A DNA stretch of 45,038 nucleotides, from contig RHPI01002990.1 in the NCBI GenBank assembly GCA_009103225.1, positions 836,247-881,284 of the forward strand, written 5' to 3'. Below are positions 1 through 12,594 of this stretch, piece by piece; the first letter of the stretch is position 1, and each line of letters opens with the position of its first letter. The DNA is from Chlorokybus atmophyticus. Taxonomy: Eukaryota; Streptophyta; Chlorokybophyceae; Chlorokybales; Chlorokybaceae. Both the position numbers and the translations under genes were made by a program. Under the pieces are notes generated by a model. That model saw only the letters and a list, made by a program, of their open reading frames with translations, ran no database searches and was not told the DNA's origin.

Positions 1-2367
1 GGGGGGGGGGGGTGTAAAAATGCTTTACGTTCAATTTGTCCTCTAGGACAACAGCCTCCATTGATTTGGGGGGATGATTTGTAGAGGGTTGTTAATTAAC
101 GAGATACGGTAGTAATCTGGTTGCATTGCAATGCATCCGCGTAACGCGCACGTCGAGGTCTCACGCTGCGTGACTCAGCGTGAGACGGCTGCACGCACCG
201 TGACGTGGGTTGATGCGGACAGCGTGGCTGGTCTGACCTGTGACGACACACCTGCGGGCTTCCCGACAAAAAGCAGTGTCGTCCCCAAACACAGCCGCTG
301 AGACCTCTCAGCATTGCGCCAGCTGGCAGAAACACTCGAGATGAAACCTTTGATTTGGCTAAGGTTGAAAGTCTGGGGGTTTACTAAGCCGGTTGGCCCC
401 GTTTGATGAGCCCGCATTGGCGCTCGCACGTTGTATTGCTCTAACTAGTGACTGGGAGACGGTGTCTCGACGGCCGCTGCGAAGACGACGCGTTTATCGC
501 AGCGCCCGGCAATATCCCGGTCACGGTCACAAAAGTCCTCTGCGGTACAGCCGCACTGGCATTGGCCACCTGGACGGGATGTTGACATGGAAGCGACCCG
601 CCATTGCCACCAAAGGCGGGTCCCTTACGCGTGGGCTGCACGGGTCCCTCTAGAAACGTCGGGTAATGTTGGCGCCAACCGGTCGACGAGACCCCTTTTG
701 TCGATTAGCGCACACGCCATGGCCATTGAGAGTTGCACACAGGTTGATGTGCCGTTGGTCGGAGCCGCAGTTATGAACCGGTCTAGAAGCCGGTTCTTTT
801 TGCTTACGCAACAAGTAGAGCATCCACCGGTCCGCTGATGCGCTTGGACCGAGTGACCCAGTTACGGCGCGGAAAAGAACAATGATTGATGCCTGCGACC
901 CCTGCCCTATGGATTACACTGCTCATCGCTGGTAACGTCACCCTCAACCCGAGCATCGCACATGGTACTGCCGCGGGAAGCAAACTGCCACACAGGAAGC
1001 TGCCACAGTTACGCAAGTCAGTTCTCCCCGGGTTCAAGCGACACTTCCTCGTTCCCCCCAACCCGTTAAACGACGCCATCCCGCGGTTAACTAGCCAAGG
1101 CTCCGCAGCTCTGGGTCTGCCGCGTACAAGGTTAAGCTCCAAGCCAGCTCAAAGACAACGGCAGATTTAACCAGTCGCGTGTTCTAATGTAGTAACAAAC
1201 TCGTTTAGGCTGGTCCATGCTGGCATGCAGCAGGCCCCTACGGAGGAGATGTAGGTCAAGTCCTTAATTGCACGCCTGCGGTGTCTGCCATTCCGGCACA
1301 GCACAGCAGCAGAGCGCAGCAGAGTGCAGCAGAGCAGCACTCGCGTGTATTTTTCCGTCTTCGGTAGTAGAGCCGTATACGGAAGCCTATACGGGCACGT
1401 TAGACGCCTTGTGATTGACGCGGCGGAAGGCAGCAGAGGAGGGGAGGCAGAAGTGCAGGAGGAGGCGGAGGAGGCGGCGGCGGCCGTGGTCGTGGAGGAG
1501 GCAGCCGGCGTTGGTGCCTCTGAAGCTAGGACCTTTCTCGAAGCTGCATGCTGTGCGGGCGGGTTGAAAGCAGCTGCCTTGGTAGCAGGAGGTGGTAGTT
1601 TCTGCTAGAACAAGCACGGTGGGCAGGTCGTTTTGGCCCTGCTGCTGAGGCCAGATTGCGTGAGTGGCCTCAAGCTGAGGTTGTAAGGGGTCGCGGAAGG
1701 CGGGCGGAGGCGGGGGTGCGGGACCGCCTGGCCAAGGCGGCAATGTCTGCAAGGAGGAGGCGCAGGGGAAGGTTGGGGAGATGATGACAGCAACTGCTGC
1801 GAGGCTGGGTTGCTTGTCGAACACGCTAGCGGTTCCCCTTCCCCAGGACGACGCTGGGTCACGCAAGGCGGGACTGTGTGTCCATCAGCTGCAAGCGCCC
1901 CGCTGCGTTGCAAGCTGCAAAGTTTTGCGCCTCTTTTGAACTTTCTTTCCTCAAACGTACGTGCCCTTCTACTTCAATGCTTCAGCCTCAGCTGTGAATT
2001 CCTCTCTTACGCTTGTGATGTGATAGCTAGCCAGCATTTTGGTTTGCTGTTACGGTACTGGCATGTCGCCGTATCTCTGCTGCATGAGGATAAGCATGAA
2101 GCAATGCTGCACGCATACGGCTGCTGCTAATGCATGCAGTGTCCATGCTGCGTCCACCATCAGCAAGCTTGCCAGGGGCGTTTGTAGGGCCGGGTGTAGT
2201 TGCAGTGGCGTTGCTGTTGTTGCAGTTGTCGTGTTAGGACGAAACACAGCAAAAGTTGCAAGCGACTTGTTGGCTGCAGCATTGCATGGGTTGACCCTCA
2301 GCATGCTTGCTTGCTGGTGTTGATGGCAGTCTAGGGCTTTTGCGGCCTCATCCCCATAACACACGGC
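1..2367. other. No gene recognised (upstream region)
   Basis: The window opens with a run of 12 G. I see no exon chain with coherent phase before the RRM gene at 2368. The stretch from about 100 to 1200 is rich in CpG and has short open frames on both strands, none resembling a known family. From about 1430 to 1900 it is purine-rich and G-rich and codes only for low-complexity Glu/Ala or Pro strings. The last few hundred bases presumably hold the promoter and 5' UTR of the RRM gene. No tRNA, rRNA or telomere repeat was seen. Confidence 0.5.
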
Positions 2368-4003
2368 ATGGCTGGGCGTGGAGGTCCGAGCGGGCAAGAC
2401 ACCACCTTAACCAAGGTGTTCGTTGGGGGTTTGGCGTGGGAGACGCAGACGGAAGCCCTGAGGAGGCACTTTGAGGTGTACGGGGAGATTGTGGAGGCAG
2501 CTGTCATCTCCGATAGGGTGACCGGTCGCAGCAAAGGCTACGGCTTCGTCACTTTCCGTGAGCAAGAAGCCGCCCGCCGTGCCGTTACCGACCCTTCTCC
2601 CGTTATTGACGGACGCAGGGCCAACTGCAACCTCGCAGCTGAAGGCCTCCGCCTTAGACAGCAGCAACAGCAGCGACCCCCACCCACGCCGACAACACCT
2701 GGTGAGCTACGGTTTTGTCTTTTCTATGACTGTCACTCATTGCTGGTCTCCAGGATCTTTCTTAAACAATTTAGCTGTTGAACCATGCCAGCCAACCTTC
2801 GAGAACATGTTGAAGCGTAGGCCAGCCAGCTAGTGAACACTGTAAGGGAGTTGCATGCGCTTACGTCTGCAAGTAGGCGCTAGTCACGAGCGATGTGTTT
2901 AGTAGTCTAGCAGCTGCAGGAAGCATTGCCATTATCCGCGTATCCGCATCTATCCATCCATAGTTTGCATGGACCCTTAGAGCCACAGTGAAACCAGCCT
3001 CAGTAGCCATGCTGATGGGTGAGTGGGGCCAAACTGATGTAAATGACAATGCGGCTGCAGGAGGAGGCTATGCCTTTCCTCCACCGGGAGCGTTTGGAGC
3101 CTACACCACGCCGCAGGGTTTATCCTACGGCCCATACATGTGAGTCAGCACAATGCCGAGGGGTCATGCATGCATAAGTCGCTCAGTGTGTGTCAAGACA
3201 CCGCAGATCTTGCTGTAGAAGTTCAACCATATCAAGCAAGTTGTGCATACTTTGTAACTGTAACCTGCACTGTTGCAACAAGGTTGCCTAGCATGCGGAT
3301 GTACCGCTGGGCAATGTGCCAGAGTGCTAAGTATGTAGGCGAGCTTGTAACCTTTCGCGGTGTTGCACAGGTTTGGCCAGCACTACAGCGGCTATCCAGG
3401 GTTTGCACAGCAGGTATGCCTCACAACACGGAATGTCAACTGTTGATCTCCGTTTGAACAGGTGCAGTAAGAGCATGTTAACTTCATGCATGCGGCAAGT
3501 TCTAAGCGCAGCCAGACCAATCTGTGCCTTGGCCTCATGCATCACAAGCATATACGCTGATACGCTGTCTTGGTTGGACACGCAGCCAGGGGCTACCGGA
3601 GCGGAACCAGTCTACTCAATACCTTACGACCCTGCTGTACTTCAGCGGCTGCCATACGACCCAGCTGTTGTTTATCGGGTATGTTTGTGCCTTAGCAGAG
3701 TTCGCATCAGCGTGCCTGGCGCGCCCAATCACATTGCTAGCTGCATTGCTGTCATGCCAGTTGTTATACACTGCTACTGCATTGCAGGGCGCAGTAACCT
3801 ATTCTCCCTACGCTATAAACCCCTATGCACAGCAGCCGCACTCGGCACAGCAGCAGCCTTTTGCATGGCACGCGCAGCAGCAAGCAGCCTCATGGCATTC
3901 GCAGGCTCCTGCTGGCCCAGCGGAAGAAGTGCTGCAGCCGCAGCCGCAGCCGCGCAGCTCGCAAACACGATTTGGCGGTGCATCGGCTTCCCCGTCCGGA
4001 TAA
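2368..4003 (+). CDS. RRM-domain RNA-binding protein, RBM24/RBM38-like
   Basis: Five exons join in phase: 2368-2701, 3061-3139, 3371-3413, 3586-3678 and 3788-4003 (765 nt, 254 aa). Exon 1 holds one complete RNA recognition motif (about residues 15-90) with RNP2 VFVGGL (17-22) and RNP1 KGYGFVTF (56-63). The aromatic residues that stack on RNA are present. After a short Gln/Pro linker, the remaining exons code for a low-complexity tail rich in Gly, Tyr, Pro, Ala and Gln. The single N-terminal RRM and disordered tail match RBM24/RBM38 and the related plant proteins, which bind mRNA and affect stability or splicing. The ATG at 2368 is the first in frame and leaves the usual short leader before the RRM. 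Family assignment is firm; the exact orthologue and the tail exon limits are less certain. Confidence 0.86.
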
Positions 4004-5263
4004 ACCGAGTCCCCTGCACTGCCATTGCTCAGGTCCCCGCAACGCGGTTGTTGAGTGCATGGCAGCTCCAGTCCGACTGTACATGAAGGCATTGCATGGG
4101 GACCAACACATCACTGGTAGGTATCTGGAGGGCACAGTAGGGTAGGCGCAGTCAGTCGCAGTTACAGGAGGCGGGAGAGTGCTTTCATCTACACGTGTGG
4201 TGGCTTGTGCACTTAGAGCAGCAAGTACACATTCATATGTACCCTCATGTTGACCCTTCCTCCCATACTCAGCAGCAGTTTGGACATGCATGCGCCTGCA
4301 AGTGTCCGGTGATTAGCGTTCAGGTCAGTATTCCTCCAATTGTTAGTTTCAGCTTGTCAGTTTTCATGGGGCGCGGCGGGTTGCGAGTGCTAGTTTTGTT
4401 TAGTTAGTTGTAGCACTCCCTGCTAGTAAGAAAGCTTTGCAGTAGTTCGCCTTGTTGCTGCGAAAATGTTGTCTGGACGGTTGCATGGACTTGTTGCTGC
4501 CAAGGCACACAACTGCCAGCTGATTATGAATTGCGCTCAGTCCGCTGCGCTCAGATTCAGGCTGGTGCTTACTCTTGTGCCATCACACAGCCATGGCTGT
4601 TGGCTGCGTACAACCGTGCAACAAATTGTATGCACAACTTGTTGCACGCTTGGTCAACATCTTGTGCATACACACTGCTGACTGTGCATGTCACCATGCA
4701 TGTGCATTGCTGTTTCGCATTGTTTGCACATGGGGTGCTGGTTGGCTGCTGTACAGCTTGCTTTGCGGCCCCTCTACTCTAGCCCAGGTTGTGTGCGCAT
4801 AAGATAAGAAAGGTCTAGTCTTCAGCAGTATGCTCTGCCACAGTTTGACAAAGGTGCACTTCACCCACTGCGCTTCAACGCACTGTCGAGTTTCTACCTT
4901 TTGCAAACCATGCAAGGCGCTTCATCGCTTTGGTGCGGCTAAGACTCTCTCATATGGATTGGGCATAGCACAGACAAAGTGTAAGGTGTGCCCTGACGTA
5001 CACAGAGTTTGTGCGTCGCGTCACTGCTTGTAGCCGCTGGTTGACATTGCTTGGGACAGCAGCGGGTTGTAAGCAGGCTGATCAGGCCAGGCCAGGCCAG
5101 GCCAGGCTGAAGCTGCGGCCAGGACTGCCTTCATAGCTCAGCCTGGCTGACATGCACTATCGGCGCTGGTCTGGAGGTGGGCGCACGGCGGGCCAGTTGG
5201 GAAGCGGTGGCGGAGGCAGCGGGAGGGTTGGCCAGGGAGCTGCCCGGGCTGTTAGGGTAGCTC
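4004..5263. other. Intergenic, no gene recognised
   Basis: This should hold the 3' UTR of the RRM gene and the promoter of the SERAC1-like gene. Short open frames near 4195-4400 and 4470-4800 are rich in Cys/His/Met because of TGCATG words, and they show no domain. A five-base tandem repeat sits at 5083-5107. Confidence 0.5.
5083..5107. repeat. Pentanucleotide tandem repeat (AGGCC)n
   Basis: About five perfect AGGCC units lie roughly 155 nt upstream of the proposed SERAC1-like start codon. This could be simple slippage, or a repeated GGCC-type element in the promoter; the sequence alone does not decide. Confidence 0.9.
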
Positions 5264-8200
5264 ATGCTGCTGCGGCGAGCAGCCTGGTGGAGTCTGGTGG
5301 CCACAACAACACCCACAGCGCAGGCTGCTAGTGCTGCGTCAAGGGGGGCGAAAACCCTTGGTCGTAAGCATGCTGGGGACAACAGCAACAGCAGGCGGCG
5401 CTGCTCGACTTCAGCTGCACCTGCTTGTAGCGCCGCTGCTTCTCCCGCAGTTGGATCAGCAACAACGGTTGCTGACCCAATTGCAGGAAGCAGCAGCGCA
5501 AGCAAAACTCGCCGCCTCTACTCTGTGCTGCGAGCTTCCACAGCAGGTCTTGCAGGAGGCGCTGTCGTTGGAGCAGGTCGGTTACCTATGTTGCAGCTTC
5601 ATGTTCTTTGTTTCATGGTAACAGTCAAGCATGCAGATCGGTGACTGTTGCGGTGCTTTCCTAAATCAATGATTGTATGAATAGAATGGTCCTCTTCAAC
5701 AATAAGTTTGCTGCAGGTTGTGATTGGTGCAACAGATTTGTTGATTGCCATCGCAGTTGGTTGTTGCCATTAGGACAGTACCGCAGGGTATGAGCCACGC
5801 GTCGTATTTGTGCAGTTGATTGCTTGACAAGAAACCTTTATATAAAATAACTTCCAAGTTGGTTTGCACTACTAGCAGCTGTTGCACAATCACCAGCATG
5901 CACGTGTATTGACGGATATGGCAGCCACTTAATCATGGTGACAGCACAACAAACCCTGAACAAGTCAGGACTGTGCAGTTTGATTGAATTCATCATTGTT
6001 GATATGCTATGTAAGTTACGGTGCAATTCAACATACAACGGAGCCTGCAGAAGTATGTCACATTGAGCGCAAGCCTTGCAAAGTCATATGGACGCTGTAA
6101 CTTCACTTCAGTGAAGTTGTCGGTTGCTGCACAGGTTTGGCTGCTGCAGCATGGCCGGGGAGCGACACGGCTGTGGCCAGGTGGATGACAAAGGCGTTGG
6201 AGGCAAGGACGGCTGCGGCCACGCTCTCGCGCTGCTTACTTGCAGTGCTGTGGACGCCCAACGATCACCCCGATGACGAGAATTACCACTGGTGGGCCGT
6301 CAACGTGGCCGCCACCCTCGCCGACTTGGCCGCAAATGACCGCCGTCGCTTCGCCGTGGCTGCCACCGCACGTGGGCAGGCCATCGACTGGCTGCTTGAT
6401 GCTGTGTCCTCTTCGCAGTCTCAGGTACAACCACCAACAATATGAACTGCTCGGTGAAATTGCCAGCTAGCTGACGCATTGTTGGCAGGCAGTTCGTGCT
6501 GAAGCCGCTCGAGCGCTGTCCTACATGCTCGATGATGCAAAGCTGTCCAGCACGGTGTTGGCCAGATCTGAAGCGGTTCCAAGGCTGCTGTCGGCTCTTA
6601 AACAGGTGCAATTGGTCAGATATTTCTATATGCACTCAACAGTTCGTAGGCAATCACTTTGTATGTATCACTCAGCTTCGTGTCGAGTAGCATACCAGAG
6701 TCGTATGCATGCTTCTCGCAGTGTCAATTATTGATAAAGCAAGAGGCTGATAGTAGTTGCAGGAGACGAGCTCTGTGACACCGCTTCCAGTGGCGCTGAC
6801 GTTCATCACAGGGACGCCCTCCAGCGCACACAGGTTGCCGAGCAAGTGCACCGCATCGGATGTGAAGGCCGTCGTGGAGGTGCTCAAGCAGGACGCGGGC
6901 GCGGTTGGGAGGGACGCCCGCCAGATGGCAGCGTGGGCACTGGCGGCATGGGCCGAAGGGTCCCGCATCAATCGCCGTACCATCAAAGATGATGCGCAGG
7001 ATCTAAGCAATGCTCTTGTGCACTCAACCACCAATGGAGAACGCACTGTGCGGTGGCATGCGGCCCGGGCCATGGCTGCACTCGCCCAAGATGACAAGGC
7101 TGAGTACGTTTATGCGTGACATGGCCACGTTGTTGGGTTGTAAACCCACTATCCAGGCTGCGACTACAAACACGCTATGTACGTTTGCAGGACACCCTTT
7201 TCGTTTAATGGTTGGGTGGACCCCCTAATAAGCATGGCCACCGCTGCCTCAGCTGCTTTGGACATGCGCTCCGTTCGTGCCGCATTGGATGCTTTAACGG
7301 CTTGCATACGGGCGGACGCAGCTGCACGCGCTATGTTGTGCAGTGACAGGCGACTTGCGCAACTGCTGCAGCTTGCAAACAGCAGCGAGGTGAAGACTTG
7401 AAAAAACAACGGACTTGTGTGACTCATGTGACTTATAGACTAGAACAATGGACTCATATCATACGAGTCGTATAACTGATATGACTCATATACAAACTAC
7501 TTGCACTACTGTCACTGTATTGTGTGCTGCAGACAGTTGAGCATCATGATACGGCTGTGATGAGAGGGTGCATGCTGTGCAGGACCTATCTGTTCAGCAA
7601 GCAATCGCATGCGCTGTGGCAGCGCTAGCGGCAGATGAGGACGGTCTCCAAGCTATTTACAGAGAGCCTTGGGTGCCGGTCAGTTTACGTTGTTCCAGTT
7701 GCAGCTTGTACTGTGGACGTGTATTTCAAGAGGAAAGAGATCATTACTCTTGCTTGCATGCACCAACATGTCGCGGTCACAGGTGCTGTTGCAGTGGGCT
7801 TGTAAAGAAGGTCACGCCGAACAAACTCGCAACTCTGCCACCAGTGTACTGGCACGCATTGCAAACATTCCTGGGATTGCCGGGTATGTGCGCTGGGGGT
7901 TGTACACAGCAGTTCAATGTGCACACCTGAACCTGGTTCTGTTCTGTGTGTGCACAGGAATGCAGTCGTGCATGCATGGTTGGCTCAGTTGCTGTTGGCG
8001 TTGGCAACCCCTGACAGTTCTGTTCCCGCCAAAAACCGGACCCTTGAAGCACAGGTTCGGTGGACTTGCTGGATGCTTCAACTTGTGCCTTTTGTTCCGT
8101 TGAATGTTGAGCTAGCTAAGCCTTTATCTCCATGGCAGGGTCAGGCACAGGCAAGCGTGGCAGCCGCACAGCTTGCTGCAGTTGCTGCAGCGCTGGCAGC

Positions 8201-10643
8201 TGATGCAGTTCGTGGCGACACAAACAATGGAGAGTTTGCTCCAACGTCATCAGAACCCAGCCCTGATCTGGGACTTGAACGAAAAAAAGATGGCTGGTTT
8301 CGCTCATTGCGTTCCACTACCAGAGTTGATCCTGCCAACACTGCAAAAGTCGCAGCCAACGCTCTGAAGGTCAGCAAACCTCGTTTTGATAGGCTGCCTG
8401 ATGTCCTGCCCTGCGTGTGCCATCACTGGTTGTCAACTGCTTTCTCTGCGTGCTCTAGGCCATGGCGGCACTTGTCGCAAGCAGCGACTCAAAGCAGCAG
8501 CGCATCATTCAGTTGGGAGGTGTGTACTTGCTTAGGAGACTTCTGCTGTCGGATGATATAAATCTGGTTGGCTTCCGCTCGGAGCCAAAGGATAAGGTTT
8601 GAATTGTCTCAGCAACCCTCAAATGAGAACAGTATGGACAATTGGCGTATCGGTATCAACTTTCTTGTGGTGTTGTCAGGTCCGTAGGCAGGCAGCTCGC
8701 GTATTGGCGATGGTGGCGGCTCAGCCCGGTGCTCGAGCCGCGATCTGTAATGACGTAGTGTTGTGCGACTGGCTTGAAGCGTGTGCAGACGGTCGTCAGC
8801 AGGCCTCCAACGAGGACAGGAAGTTCCGCAGTTCTGCGAGAAGGGTCCTCTGGAATGTTGCAACGGGGCAGCGGGACTCGCGAGTTGTGTATCGTGACGG
8901 CATTCACCTCCTCGACCCGCAATCACCGCATCACTACGTACTGCGCCGTGACAACCATGGCTCCACAATTGTGATGTATGAACTTGCCAAACGCTATCTG
9001 GCCCTCAATGTGTCATCCACATAAAACCTGCTTGGAATAGTGCTCTCATCAGGAGGGCAAGCTATGCTAGTCACAAGCAAGCAAGCACTTCACCCTATCA
9101 GGTATCGACGCGCGGGGGAGGAGCCGGACATCGACTTAGTGTTCGTGCATGGTTTGCTGGGTGGTGCTTTCAAAACGTGGCGCATCAGAGACGATTGCAA
9201 GGGCGGCGGCATGGACACCTGTTGGCCTGCCGATTGGATGGCCAAAGACCTTCCATCGGTTCGCTTCTTGTCTCTAAAACACAGCGTGAGTTGTGCAAGT
9301 TTATATCTGAGTTGGTGTGAAATAAGGCCCACTGGTCACATGCCTGGAGCTGTACATACGAGCATACCACACTTGCTTACACAGCTAGTGAGTCCTTTCA
9401 ATAAATGCAACTCGTCCGAAGCTGTTCATGGCAAAGGTGGTCTGTCATTGGTTTGATCTCACCTGTTTCACAGACTAGCTTGTCAGAGTGGACTGGAGCT
9501 GCTTTACCGCTTGAGGTATGCATGCGGTCGTAATCCATAACGTCCTGCCTTTCAAACATGTGTGGTAATAACGCTTGTTTTTGTCCCTGTCGTTGCAATT
9601 GCAGCAAATAGGGCGCCACCTACTAGAGGTGTTGGTAGCCGCAGGTGTTGGCGATCGGCCTGTTCTCTTCGTGACACACTCCATGGGCGGACTTGTTGCC
9701 AAGCAGATCCTTAAGCTCGCACTGGCTGATCCGCAGTACAAGCAACTTGCTGACAACCTAAAGGGCATGGTATGCCTCTAGCAGCCCCCAACCTCAACAG
9801 CTGGTATGCATGTTGTCATGTCTCATGTTTCCTTGCCCCGTTATTGCAGGTGTTCTACACGTGTCCTCATTTTGGAAGCCGTCTCGCCCACGTGCCATGG
9901 GGCATGGCGTATGTCCTGCGTCCTGCGCCTTCAGTCAACGAGCTCAGGCGTAACAACCCCGTTCATGATGACCTCAACAAGATCCTACGCACTCGCCACA
10001 GCTCAGGCAAAATTAACATTCTCAGCTTTGCAGAGGTGAATTGATTGCACAAGCCATCCTTGTGCTTGTAACCTTGTGGTTACAACCTTGCGGTGACAAG
10101 TAAAACATTTTTTCCTGCATCAGTCCTCATCATTATGCGCGCAGGGCAAAACCACCAAGCTGTTAGAGACATATGGTGGCGTTGCGGTTTGGGCTGAGAT
10201 TGTGCCTTTGGAGTCTGCGTACCCGGGCTTTGGGGAGTTCATTGTACTGCCCGATGCTGATCACGTCAACGCATGCAAACCGTGCACGCGTGAAGATGTG
10301 ACGTGAGTTTCAAGCTTGTACAGGATATGCGCGAGACAATTGGCGACATGCATGACATCACAACAGCATCGCATACCAACCAGCATGCAAACACAGTCAT
10401 ATATACCTGTGTCGGTTGGTATTGTCACTTGTGTTGTAATATGTTCTGCACCTGCGCTGCAGGTATGCTAAGGTGTTGGAGCTTGTGAAGCAGCAGTTGC
10501 AGCAGGTTGCACCCGTACCAGATGTTGAGAAGCAGTCCAAAGTCGCGCAAGCCAGTGGTGAAAATGAGGCGCGTATATCCCCTGTTGATGCAGATCATGT
10601 TGATGTGCAGCAGGCTGACAGCAACGCCACATCGACTGCTTGA
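5264..10643 (+). CDS. SERAC1: SERAC1-like mitochondrial serine esterase with ARM-type N-terminal region
   Basis: Seventeen exons join in phase (1056 aa): 5264-5576, 6135-6424, 6489-6605, 6763-7103, 7191-7389, 7583-7678, 7783-7883, 7958-8054, 8139-8369, 8459-8596, 8680-9011, 9102-9285, 9474-9515, 9605-9769, 9850-10035, 10145-10302 and 10463-10643. The basic, Ala/Ser-rich N-terminus and a hydrophobic Gly/Ala segment (about 85-104) suggest an organelle targeting or membrane anchor. Residues about 105-740 are Ala/Leu-rich helical, ARM-like repeats. The alpha/beta-hydrolase part follows: HGLLGG (768-773), CWP...W, the nucleophile motif HSMGG (Ser853), PHFGSRLA, and the likely catalytic His984 in DADHVNACKP. 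SERAC1 acts in phosphatidylglycerol remodelling at mitochondria-ER contacts. The protein is much longer than human SERAC1 (654 aa). The junction 9011/9102 uses a weak GTCATC donor but is the only one that keeps frame. The exact start codon is uncertain. Confidence 0.9.
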
Positions 10644-11224
10644 GCCTGTGTACTTGTATTATTTTTTGCCAAGCATTGGTGGCTTACCGGATCGCTGGAT
10701 GTTCACATGTGACTTGTGCTTGTTTCTCAACGCTTGAGTGACATTCCCAATGCAAAGGCTTACATGGACAACCTCACACCTTGCTGATCTGATTGTCATG
10801 AACACCTCAGATGAGCTTTGGCCAGTGTACGGCACAGCAAAAACACATCATCTGTACTCAAGTTCGCCAGCGACTGAATGTCCGCACCCAACCTCTGACC
10901 ATCACCGGCCAGTTTTGTTGTTGCACCCATTCACGCGATTGTGAACTTACAGTATGTTGCTTACAAACCAAGGTATGGTATGGTCGAGCTATGCAAGACT
11001 ACAGCCAGTAGAAGATGCGCTCCAGAACAGCAACAGTGGAAAGTGTTTGATCAGTTTTCCATTAAACCATCAAGCTTCGGATAAAGACTCCTCTGCATGC
11101 CTACCCATATCATGCAGTCTGCCTGTGTATACTGTACACTCTGAACCGTGCTAAGTGCCCATCTCGTTTCTTCGCCTGCTGCTGCACCTCTGAGCAGTGA
11201 CAGTCTGCCGTGCAGAACAGCCGC
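10644..11224. other. Convergent 3' region between SERAC1-like gene and unknown minus-strand gene
   Basis: The two flanking genes end tail to tail here. Nothing coding is supported, and the stretch probably holds both 3' UTRs. Confidence 0.5.
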
Positions 11225-12594
11225 TTACAAATCAGTGCGGTGGCCAGGGATGTCCCTCGGCTCTGTCCGCTTCTTGGCCTCCATGACGTTGGTCGGCAGG
11301 CCGGCCTGCTGTGCGTACTTCTTGAAGTCCTCGTATGCATGCGGGTCAGCGGACGAACCCTGCAAGCATCGCGGCAGTACGTGTGCGTGAATTACACATA
11401 AGAATGCCCAGTACTGACTTGGTGGTGTCATTCAAGATAAGCAGCATCCATCAAGAATGCAGAGAGGACTTGACTGCTGCAGAAAGATAATGTGTGCACA
11501 CACAAACATGCCTACTTGCAAAGTTTGCGCGTGTCTGTTTCACACCTTTCTTTGGGGCTGCTTCTGCTCGTAAACCAACTCCTGAGGTGTAGGGAACTCC
11601 TCCTTTTCCTCCCACTACGTCAACCGCAGTGAATCAGAATAGTGCAACGTCCTACTGCTACGTACTAGTAGCAGAAACAAGGCAAGCATGTGGTGACAGA
11701 TGCATGCGGCCCATGCACGTCTCGATTTGGAGAAACATCAATTGTGGTTGATGTACTGTAGCATCCCTGTGAGCATGCCTTTTTATTGGATGATCTTGAC
11801 TGAAAAATTGAAGACACCCATCAAGCCTTGCACAACAAGAACAAACTTGAAAGGAGCTTTGCTCGTACCTTCTTCAAGTTGTGCAGGAAGGGGTCCTGCT
11901 CAGCGGGGTCGTTTCCTCCTGAGGCCATGTCAAGGGACTCTACAACACCGCCCAACAGTTTTGCCAAATGCGGAAGAAAAAGCCAAGTTTCAGCTGAGCC
12001 ACACACAGAACCACAACGCGCATGCGTTGCTGTGCATAGGCGTATGGCCACCCACACTAACACAAAGGAGACCAAACCCAAGCACAACCAATTTAAACGT
12101 ACAACCAACCAGACTCACCTTTGCGGGTGTCTCACTGACTCTCGGTCAACATCAACCTTCTTTCTCAGATTCTGTATCTACCACTGCAATGTCGCATGCA
12201 CAGTGGCAAAGCAGACAATGCAACGCAAAGCGTCCAAGTCCGAGAATTGACCACTGTCATATCCGCCACGTCGGACGAAAGGTGTCAGATCTGACGGTTT
12301 CTGACAATTGGGTCCAGCGCTGTAGCTATTGTTGTCGTTGCTGGCAGGCGTTGTCGGCAGCGTTGTCGCGGGGGCGTTGACGCTAATCTCGTCTTGAAAC
12401 GGTTCGAGTGGAACCCCCTCAGCACTAGCCGTTGAGCCGACGCGGGAATTTTTGAACCTTGTCCTGAACACACTCCGTAGATCACAATTATAGCATTCAG
12501 ACTCCAGCACCCAAGTTGCGCACGCTCGTACTCGCATGAACATTCCTGATTGCGAGCTTGAAGAGAAAGCAGAGTTGCCGGGTTTGGGACTCAA
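11225..12594 (-). CDS. Unrecognised five-exon gene, small hydrophilic protein
   Basis: On the minus strand the exons read 12594-12252, 12183-12157, 11993-11869, 11614-11546 and 11359-11225, summing in frame to about 232 aa. I do not recognise the family. The N-terminal third is Arg/Ser/Thr-rich, low in acidic residues and disorder-like, which would fit a transit peptide or flexible leader. It is followed by an acidic patch, a helical Leu-rich segment (FLPHLAKLLGGVV), a Glu/Lys-rich linker containing FPTPQEL, and a C-terminal part with the amphipathic segment AYEDFKKYAQQAG, ending HRTDL. The last three exons have clean splice sites and coding-like composition. The 27-nt second exon and its GTTGAT donor were chosen because the stronger GTGAGT donor downstream leads to a stop. 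The start may be an internal Met or lie in an unseen exon. The gene diverges from DP across about 1.07 kb. Confidence 0.55.

Noticed and set aside
1-12. Telomere at the left edge (poly-G)
   Set aside because: A 12-base G run is not a telomere repeat, and no TTTAGGG or TTTTAGGG units follow.
8020-8040. E2F-like TTCCCGCC word
   Set aside because: It lies within a well-supported coding exon of the SERAC1-like gene and is likely chance.
12157-12180. GTGAGT donor after CCCGCAAAG for exon 2 of the unknown minus-strand gene
   Set aside because: It is the stronger donor by consensus, but every frame consistent with the next exon meets a stop, so the weaker GTTGAT was preferred.
12390-12420. tRNA-like GGTTCGA box
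   Set aside because: No matching A box, acceptor stem or anticodon arm could be found around it; similar isolated words elsewhere (1032, 18735) fail in the same way.
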